A DNA stretch of 13,248 nt, from contig JAFLUR010000027.1 of the NCBI GenBank assembly GCA_022508725.1, positions 1 through 13,248 of the forward strand, written 5' to 3'. Shown here piece by piece: positions 8,401-13,248 of the stretch (its first letter is position 1; each line of letters begins with the position of its first letter). Source of the stretch: Oscillospiraceae bacterium (GTDB lineage: Bacteria > Bacillota > Clostridia > UBA1381). Position numbers and translations under genes: made by a program. The notes beneath the pieces are model-generated. The model saw only the letters and a program-made list of their open reading frames with translations. It did not search any database and was not told the origin of the DNA.

Positions 8401-11400
8401 CGGAGCCTATCGGCTGCGACACCTTCTCACCGTTATTTGTGAAATCGAGTATTCCGTCAACCGCGTAACGACCGCTCTTTTCAGGTATTACATAAAACCT
8501 CACATAACCGCTGTCCGCGTTTGTATCCACGGTAATTACATTGCCGCGAGGTACGCAGCTTACCGCTTTTCCGTTAAATGTCGTGCTGCCCTCCACAAAT
8601 CGAACGCCGTCGGGGATTTCAAAGCTTACGCTATGGTCTGTTGTCGTGTATTTATCGTCAAATGTATATTCCGCGCGTATCTGAATAAGATTTCCCACTA
8701 CGACTTCATTTTTATTTGTGACTTCAACCTTTGTAGACTTCGGATTTGTATAATAAAGCTTACTCTCATCAAATTCCGGTATCTCCACGCTGCCGAGCTG
8801 CGTTACGACACCGTTTGAAATACTCACCTCTTCAAGCTTGTAATCCTCTCCGTTTTTGAGCTTGTAATCATCGAACTTTGAAATATTCGACACACGCGAA
8901 AGCAGAATGCTCTTCTTCATGAATACAACGCTGTAATCGCCCTCTTTCAAAGCCGGCGAATTAAACACAACCGATGTTGTCATCTGTCTGTCGAGCAAAT
9001 CGCCGTTTTTGTCAAAAATCATCACACTGCTTGAAACGCCGCCCGTGATATTCGCGGAGAAGTATCCGTTTTTAACAAACCTTATCTTTGCCGTTCCCTG
9101 TTTATTCTTGAGAGTCACTTCCGTTGGCTCCGCGGTCATTTGACCGGAGTTGTCAACTGCCGTTATCTCAATAATATCTTCCTCACCAAGCGTATCATCC
9201 TCAAGCACGATATACGGATAATCGAGGGTAAACTCCGTAATATCGGTATTTTTCGTTAAATTCTTGAGTGTGAAACTCAAATTGTCCGCATTGGTAACTG
9301 CGGAAACCGCTCCTATTTCACCCTCTGCGGCAGCGCTTACCGCGCTCATTTCGAGCGTTATCTTGCTGTCGGGCATTTTAAAGAGCGTCAATGTTCCCGC
9401 ATCCACACTTTCGGGCGTTTCACCGGCGGAAGCATTGCTGTCGGAAATCGCCGTTGCCGAACCTGTGTAATAACCGTTCGCTCCTGCAGTCACCTTTGTC
9501 GGCAGGTACACAAGACCCTCGCATTTGTATTCTCCGTTCTTGTTTGTTTCAACAGTCGTTACGCGCGAATATTTGCCGCCCGCTGTCTGCGTTATCGAAA
9601 CGGTCGCATCCGGTATCGGTTCGCCGTCCGTGTCTTCCACGCGTCCCGATACGGTAACGGACGGAAGCTCCTCCAAAGTGCATTTGATGGGGAATATCAA
9701 ATTGTACTGACCATCTGTCGATATCGGTTCGATCTTCGGAACACGGTATTTGAATGCATTGTCCTCGCTGAACTCGATGACACAGTACAGCGACAATGTT
9801 TTATCCGAGAATAAAGCCACACTTCCGGTACCGAATTTATCATCGTCGGAGACACCGTCTGCATACCAGTGTACCTTATAGTTACCGTCTTCCTTCATTA
9901 TTTCATTGTTAAACCATACTGTCAATATCGCCTTTTTATATCCTTTAGCTATATGATCGAACACTATGTTGTGTTTTACGGCATAATCCTCGGCGTATGA
10001 ACCCGCCACAACGTACATCAGCAAATTATCGCACTTGTAGAATGTATAGTCGGCATACGATGCGCTCGCGGGACCTATCCTTGTCACACTCTCGGGAACT
10101 ATCATACTTTCCAGACCCGTGCAATTGTAAAACGCGTAATTTCCGATAGTTGCAACTTGGTCGGGAATCGTTATGTTTACCAGATTGCCGCAGTTTCTGA
10201 ATGTGTAATCTCCGATAGTATTCAAGCTTTCGGAAAGTATCACGTTTGAAAGCGCACTGCATCCGTCAAACGCATAATTTCCGATAGTTTTCACACTGTC
10301 GGTAATCGTTACGCTTTCCAGACCGGTGAGGTTGTGGAATGCGTAAGCCGGGACAGACTCTGTCCATCCGAACTTGTAATTATATTCGTCCCCGTTCTCA
10401 TCTTCCTCTTTGCCCGCAACGGGACCCGCCGTCTTTAATCCCGTACATCCGTCAAACGCCAGATTACCGATGGTTCTCACGCTGCCGGGAATAGTTAGGC
10501 TTGTCAGAGCGGAACAGTTGGAAAATACATGACTTCCGTAAGTTGACACAGTTCCGATGGATGTCACACCTTCGGGAATTGTTATGCTTTCCAGACTGCT
10601 GCAATTGTAAAACGTGTAATTTCCGATAGACGGCACGCCCTCGGGAATTGTTATGTTTTCCAAGCTTTTACAATTGTAAAACGCATAGCCTCCGATAGAT
10701 TTCACACTGTCGGGAATATCGACATTTTTCAGAGCCGTGCAGTTATAAAACGTACTGTCTCCGATAGACGGCACTCCCGCCGGGATAGTCAGGCTTTCAA
10801 GCTTAGTGCAGTTGTAAAATGCTGAAGCTCCGACAGATGCCACCTTCTCGGGGATATCCAAGCCCGACAGACCGGTACAGCCGTAAAATGCAGCATTTCC
10901 GATTTTTGTCACGTTCTCGGGAATATCCAGACTCGGCAGACCGGCGCAGCCGTAAAATACACTCGATTCAATGGAAGTTACGCCCTCGGGAATACTGAAA
11001 CTTGTAAATGCTCTGCAATTTTTAAACGCGCCCTCTCCGATAGAAGTCACCGCTTTGGGAATATTCACACTCGACAAAGAGCTGCATCCGTCAAACGCAT
11101 ACTTTCCGATTTCAGTCACGGTGCTCGGAACAGCCACGCTCGTCAGATAGTTTGCTCCGGAAAACGCATAATCCGGAACGGAATCCTCTTTCCATCCGAA
11201 CTCGTAACTGTAACCGCCGCCGATGGGGCCCGCCGTTGTTATTTTTGTACATCCGCTGAATACAGAGGTTCCGGTGAAAGTCACTCCATCGCGAATTATT
11301 ACTTTTTCCAGACTGCTGCAGCCGGAAAATGCACCGCCTCCGATAGTTTTCAGACTCTCGTAAAACGGTATGGTTGTCAATTTGTTACAGCCGGAAAATG

Positions 11401-12832
11401 CGTAGCTTCCGTATGATTCCACCTCATTCGGAATAGTCACGCTTGTCAGATTGCTGCATCCGTAAAACGCATAACCCGGAATCGAATCCGTCCACCCGAA
11501 CTTATAATCATAAGTGCCGCCGATGGGACCCGCTGTCTTTACTCCGGTACATCCGGAAAATGCGCCGCTTCCGATAGAAGTCACTTCCTTGGGGATTGTT
11601 ATACTTGTTACGCTGCTGCATCCGGAAAATGCAGAACCTCCGAAACTCGTAACGGTCTTGGGAATAGTTATACTTGTCAAACCGGTGCAGTTGCAAAATG
11701 CCTCATATCCGATGGTATCCAAACCCTCGGAAAATGTTATACCTGTCAGACTGCTGCAGTTTTTAAACGCATAACTTCCGATAGAAGTCACTTTATTAAG
11801 TGCTATACCCGTCAGTTTACCGCATGATTGGAACGCATAACTTCCGATAGAAGTCACACTGCCGTTAAAAGTTATTTTTCCCAGGTTACTGCAGGAGTAA
11901 AACGCATAATCCGGAATAGAGGTGACACTTGCGGAAATTGTCGCACTTGTCAAACCCGTACAGTATTCAAATGCCCTTTCTCCGATAGACGTCACGCTGT
12001 CGGGAATCGTTATGCTTGTCAGACCGCTGCAGGAATCAAATGCATAACTTCCGACAGATGTCACACCGCTCGGAATCGTTATGCCTTTCAGACCGCTGCA
12101 TCCGTAAAATGCATAGCTTCCGATAGACTTCACACCGCTTGGAATCGTTATGCTTGTCAAACCGCTGCATCCGGAAAATGCAGAACTCGGAATAGAGGTA
12201 ATACCTGTGGAAACAGTTGCGCTTGTCATACCGTAGCATCCGGAAAATGCAGAAGTTCCGATAGAAGTTACGCTGTTCGGAATTGTTATGCCTGTAAGGT
12301 TTCTGCAGTATTGAAATGCGCGATCCCCTATTTTGGTTAAACCGCTGCTTGGAAGCGTTACGCTCGTCAGGTTGGAACAATTATAAAATGTGTCCTTTCC
12401 GATAGAAGTCACGCCGCTGCCGATTACGGCTTTCTTTACCTTTGTATAATCCCAAGGTCTTTGAGTGTAATCAAAATCAGGCATAGCGCCGTTTCCGCTT
12501 ATTGTCAAAGTTCCGTCATCCGAAAGAGTCCACGAAAGAAGAGCATCGCCCAATAAGCCGCTGTTGCTGCCTTCCTCCATCAGCATCGGCACATCGTCAG
12601 CAGGCAAGTCAATAAACGACTCAAAGCCGTTTGCCGGCGGATACAGCGGATTTTCCGCACTCTTACCCGTCATTGACTCGGGAGTCACATCGAGGGAATA
12701 ACTCTCGATTAGGTTTATGTAGTCATTTTCCTCTTCGCGTTCATTCTCCGCAAATACTGTTTGCGGAATGAGCGCCGCTGTCATCGACAGCGCAAGAGCC
12801 GTCGATATGGCACACATTGATTTTTTGAACAT
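5423..12832 (-). CDS. Giant secreted BspA-like leucine-rich-repeat surface protein
   Basis: The protein has 2469 residues, translated from ATG 12832-12830 behind a perfect TAAGGAGGT (12847-12839, 6-nt spacing). Residues 1-28 are a signal peptide (MFKKS, hydrophobic core, TVFA). Residues about 99-135 are the BspA-family lead-in (LSWTLSDDGTLTISGNGAMPDF). About 135-960 hold 33 LRR_5/BspA repeats of some 23 residues (consensus SIGxxAFxxCxxLTxITIPxxV), closed by a VVAGSYAEDYA cap. Then come a carboxypeptidase-regulatory-like sandwich at about 1058-1130 (VSGRVEDTDGEPIPDATVSI), a DUF11-like sandwich at about 1366-1480 (IPDGVRFVEGSTTFNG), an Ig-like domain at about 1497-1560, an unassigned region at about 1570-2033, a second carboxypeptidase-regulatory-like domain at about 2035-2140 (IIDPSGYVCEAV, LEGVKVTAYR), a SbsA/Big_5-like domain from about 2147 (GVRIEFSKYMD), a further Ig-like domain, a KPTEKPKPTEKP linker and a C-terminal domain at 2375-2469. 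There is no LPXTG, SLH or membrane anchor. BspA-type LRRs bind host or bacterial surface proteins in studied cases; adhesion here is inferred. Confidence 0.93.
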   Translation of the reverse strand: MFKKSMCAISTALALSMTAALIPQTVFAENEREEENDYINLIESYSLDVTPESMTGKSAENPLYPPANGFESFIDLPADDVPMLMEEGSNSGLLGDALLSWTLSDDGTLTISGNGAMPDFDYTQRPWDYTKVKKAVIGSGVTSIGKDTFYNCSNLTSVTLPSSGLTKIGDRAFQYCRNLTGITIPNSVTSIGTSAFSGCYGMTSATVSTGITSIPSSAFSGCSGLTSITIPSGVKSIGSYAFYGCSGLKGITIPSGVTSVGSYAFDSCSGLTSITIPDSVTSIGERAFEYCTGLTSATISASVTSIPDYAFYSCSNLGKITFNGSVTSIGSYAFQSCGKLTGIALNKVTSIGSYAFKNCSSLTGITFSEGLDTIGYEAFCNCTGLTSITIPKTVTSFGGSAFSGCSSVTSITIPKEVTSIGSGAFSGCTGVKTAGPIGGTYDYKFGWTDSIPGYAFYGCSNLTSVTIPNEVESYGSYAFSGCNKLTTIPFYESLKTIGGGAFSGCSSLEKVIIRDGVTFTGTSVFSGCTKITTAGPIGGGYSYEFGWKEDSVPDYAFSGANYLTSVAVPSTVTEIGKYAFDGCSSLSSVNIPKAVTSIGEGAFKNCRAFTSFSIPEGVTSIESSVFYGCAGLPSLDIPENVTKIGNAAFYGCTGLSGLDIPEKVASVGASAFYNCTKLESLTIPAGVPSIGDSTFYNCTALKNVDIPDSVKSIGGYAFYNCKSLENITIPEGVPSIGNYTFYNCSSLESITIPEGVTSIGTVSTYGSHVFSNCSALTSLTIPGSVRTIGNLAFDGCTGLKTAGPVAGKEEDENGDEYNYKFGWTESVPAYAFHNLTGLESVTITDSVKTIGNYAFDGCSALSNVILSESLNTIGDYTFRNCGNLVNITIPDQVATIGNYAFYNCTGLESMIVPESVTRIGPASASYADYTFYKCDNLLMYVVAGSYAEDYAVKHNIVFDHIAKGYKKAILTVWFNNEIMKEDGNYKVHWYADGVSDDDKFGTGSVALFSDKTLSLYCVIEFSEDNAFKYRVPKIEPISTDGQYNLIFPIKCTLEELPSVTVSGRVEDTDGEPIPDATVSITQTAGGKYSRVTTVETNKNGEYKCEGLVYLPTKVTAGANGYYTGSATAISDSNASAGETPESVDAGTLTLFKMPDSKITLEMSAVSAAAEGEIGAVSAVTNADNLSFTLKNLTKNTDITEFTLDYPYIVLEDDTLGEEDIIEITAVDNSGQMTAEPTEVTLKNKQGTAKIRFVKNGYFSANITGGVSSSVMIFDKNGDLLDRQMTTSVVFNSPALKEGDYSVVFMKKSILLSRVSNISKFDDYKLKNGEDYKLEEVSISNGVVTQLGSVEIPEFDESKLYYTNPKSTKVEVTNKNEVVVGNLIQIRAEYTFDDKYTTTDHSVSFEIPDGVRFVEGSTTFNGKAVSCVPRGNVITVDTNADSGYVRFYVIPEKSGRYAVDGILDFTNNGEKVSQPIGSAEFTGTEMVVAVADKTSQKKIRVEGKATPLSNIIIYEGDKAIGSASANSAGTWSAMCTLQNTYSVSEHDIYAKITDRYGSMVISETSRVLYNKDYKELSDIKMLYRATSVMMDFLKESDSTLSYAFIPESRNFTFIVNFTDNDPGKITDVYVRTESANGEKFYIPCTYDTVRNCWLGAYEYPTDDSVPVSATAMYNLDEDLPVLFTAEDLPDYAKKYSDTYNDLRKNIEPLLLFKEISGDTNETYRTEISVEQNGEAYKLGMIELEDMGYSAFYKNEWEECGYEIISFEDDTSMYVRTETDGYNCAYYIVLPEKDTYVKLSMAYDEDDETKGASYAVNLWEVYKNNKLGKNDASRYVLNNKRDILPSFIDAKCKYDGSWRISDESVRHGFAEQMNRFGSETDEFGTEKDNLIRTRLISDIAVKAFMSSIADNQPDSLNGGLKKLLANRSAFNNIIKGLTYTKDESDMSFGVSEKFGENALDKSIAGAVNDLDDNSVGSLAAMLDTMSFINDEFTPIYNGFNELWSDIRSSYDMCPPEGEKEDNYLAPAPLPAETKPDKQITKIIDPSGYVCEAVPSNRLEGVKVTAYRLTDDLDDFGQPTGEKISSIWDAEEYDQKNPLLTDENGEYAWDVPEGLWQVKFEKDGYETDYSEWLPVPPPQTEVHIALVSKEAPTIKSINVFNTGVRIEFSKYMDIDSVTNNVSVIWNDSPVSGTVKPVNAEGSFDDPDIEYASVFMFVPDKKIEDSVTVSINGEVMSYASVAMDSAYNSSPLDVCLEPESIEVWESVEVLYNDNRAIDLHILPAEAGANKTISIKSVAPDIVSLFDDVDTVITDDNGVATVTVSGDLPGKGDILFNMEGTGISAKTTVSVVNTLSATSTPKPTEKPKPTEKPKSTSAPTKNGKFDYIIKSASVRNGKLNVSLEYQGTDPKPTAKLFAVSYDNDNKIVGTCIFDINGTEVDFGNHTLTTGKKINIFIWDGVDKMVPLAEKYEIK
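9950..12430 (-). repeat. Tandem LRR-coding repeats, about 69-bp period, 33 units
   Basis: This is the DNA behind residues about 135-960. Most units are 69 bp (23 residues), and CCGATAGAAGTCAC-type words recur on the plus strand at that spacing. Several units are longer: three carry an enlarged loop near 11491-11540, 11191-11240 and 10363-10437, and two carry a short extra segment (TSIGTVSTYG and TRIGPASASYA). The repeat gives rise to many meaningless open frames on both strands, which should be ignored. Confidence 0.9.
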
Positions 12833-12838
12833 TTTTTT

Positions 12839-12847
12839 ACCTCCTTA
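12839..12847 (-). promoter_or_regulatory. Perfect Shine-Dalgarno site of the LRR protein gene
   Basis: TAAGGAGGT on the minus strand is a full match to the 16S anti-SD end, six bases before ATG 12832. It fixes the start and suggests efficient translation of this very long protein. Confidence 0.9.
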
Positions 12848-12879
12848 ATATAGTTTTTATTTCCTTTATGGTTATATTT

Positions 12880-12908
12880 AGTATATCACACCGGATTTTT
12901 AAAGTCAA
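12880..12908 (-). promoter_or_regulatory. Predicted strong promoter of the LRR protein gene
   Basis: On the minus strand, TTGACT (12908-12903), a 17-base spacer and TATACT (12885-12880), with TG in the extended -10 position (TGATATACT). The leader to the ATG would be about 40 nt. The TGTGATATA stretch is shared with the protease promoter at 1594-1621. Confidence 0.75.
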
Positions 12909-12990
12909 GAAAAAATACTTTGTATCCGTAAAAATCAATTTTTTGAAAATAAAGGTATTACCCCCTCCGGGTGTGCTTGCGTTTCCCGGC

Positions 12991-13005
12991 TTCCTCTTTG
13001 AGGAA
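12991..13005. other. Small perfect hairpin between repeat element and promoter
   Basis: TTCCTC-TTT-GAGGAA forms a 6-bp stem with a 3-base loop, inside a locally GC-richer stretch (about 12961-13027) that differs from the AT-rich promoter next to it. It is not followed by a T-run on either strand. It may belong to the neighbouring repeat element; otherwise no function is visible. Confidence 0.35.
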
Positions 13006-13027
13006 TCTGCCGTCGCAGTCGGCTGAG

Positions 13028-13182
13028 AGCCTGTTTGTATTCCTCCAATCATTAGATTTTTGAGCGGATTTTTCTGCCGGTACGAAATTTGCGGGAATAC
13101 TTTGTGTATTTCAAAAATTCCGGGCAAAGCCGGATGGAAAATATGCTGAAAAGATGATGATTGGAGGATGCAGAAACAGGCT
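13028..13182. repeat. Folded MITE-like palindromic element, about 155 bp
   Basis: The two ends are inverted copies: AGCCTGTTTGTATTCCTCC at the left, continuing CAATCAT, and on the other strand of the right end AGCCTGTTTCTGCATCCTCC, continuing CAATCAT. Similarity goes on inward (TTTT-AGC-ATTTTTC-CCGG on both arms) to TTTGCGGGAAT (13088-13098) against ATTCCGGGCAAA (13117-13128). The whole unit is therefore one long imperfect hairpin centred near 13105. No transposase is encoded. This is the expected look of a miniature inverted-repeat element or a large REP-like repeat. A clear target-site duplication is not seen. A 117-codon open frame crosses it, but I do not call it a gene. Confidence 0.7.
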
Positions 13183-13193
13183 TTGATCAACTT

Positions 13194-13248
13194 AGAGCCT
13201 GTTTGTATTCCTCCAATCGTTAGATTTTTGAGTGGATTTTTCTGCCGG
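13194..13248. repeat. Second copy of the folded repeat, left end only, cut by window edge
   Basis: These 55 bases repeat 13026-13080 with only two mismatches (A to G in the CAATCATTAG segment, C to T in GAGCGG), in the same direction and 168 bp apart. Eleven bases separate the end of the first element (13182) from this copy. The match runs to the last base, so the element should continue outside the window. Confidence 0.9.

Noticed and set aside
8348..8818. 156-codon plus-strand frame
   Set aside because: It lies wholly antisense to the giant gene, whose frame is continuous and domain-bearing here. There is no ribosome site or known domain.
11828..12340. 170-codon plus-strand frame with regular RNRYACQTAASGKC-type repeats
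   Set aside because: It is antisense to the LRR array; the periodicity comes from the 69-bp LRR-coding unit. There is no start context or independent coding signal.
9950..12430. Regular repeats that might suggest a CRISPR array
   Set aside because: The period is 69 bp, units are diverged and in frame, and they translate to LRR_5 repeats. There are no identical repeats with unique spacers and no cas genes.
13028..13182. Possible tRNA or structured ncRNA gene from the strong foldback
   Set aside because: No cloverleaf, anticodon arm or T-loop motif is seen, and the duplicated copy and inverted ends fit a repeat element better.
12837..13190. Open frame of 117 codons on the minus strand, upstream of the LRR gene
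   Set aside because: It starts inside the folded repeat, runs through the predicted promoter and leader of the LRR gene, has no good ribosome site and no recognisable domain. It is probably a by-product of the repeat.

Overview
The window looks like a chromosomal segment from a Gram-positive, low-to-middle GC bacterium, most likely a gut-type member of the Clostridia (Bacillota). The evidence is an SLH cell-wall anchor, strong AAGGAGG-type ribosome binding sites, sigma-A-like promoters in very AT-rich gaps, Pro/Thr/Glu linkers of the 'PTPEPT' type, and a giant BspA-like leucine-rich-repeat protein. A Monoglobus/Oscillospirales-like source is possible from the protein style, but this is only an impression. 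There is no rRNA, tRNA, CRISPR array, integrase or transposase gene.

Layout: (1) Positions 1-1489, minus strand: the N-terminal 496 residues of a secreted subtilisin-family (S8) protease, cut by the window edge before its catalytic Ser. (2) Positions 1490-1854: a divergent intergenic region with one promoter facing each way, an AT-rich palindrome between them, and a 140-nt leader with two small hairpins. (3) Positions 1855-5118, plus strand: a 1087-residue secreted protein. In order it has a signal peptide, GLUG-type repeats, Ig-like (MBG-type) domains split by an eight-copy 36-bp Pro/Thr repeat, a 12-Gly run, a second Pro/Thr linker and three SLH domains. (4) Positions 5119-5422: a convergent gap with two separate one-directional terminators. 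(5) Positions 5423-12832, minus strand: a 2469-residue secreted protein with 33 BspA/LRR_5 repeats, several beta-sandwich domains, a roughly 460-residue region I cannot assign, a Lys/Pro linker and a short C-terminal domain. (6) Positions 12833-13248: its promoter and leader, then a folded (palindromic) roughly 155-bp repeat and the start of a second copy that runs off the window.

All three genes encode exported surface proteins, so the segment is best read as a cell-surface locus: an SLH-anchored wall protein, a very large adhesin-like LRR protein and a subtilase that could process surface or external proteins. Each gene has its own promoter and no two form an operon, so a joint function is inference only. 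I found no sign of a defence, secondary-metabolite or other novel multi-gene system. The least explained parts are the middle and the C-terminus of the giant protein and the repeat element upstream of it.
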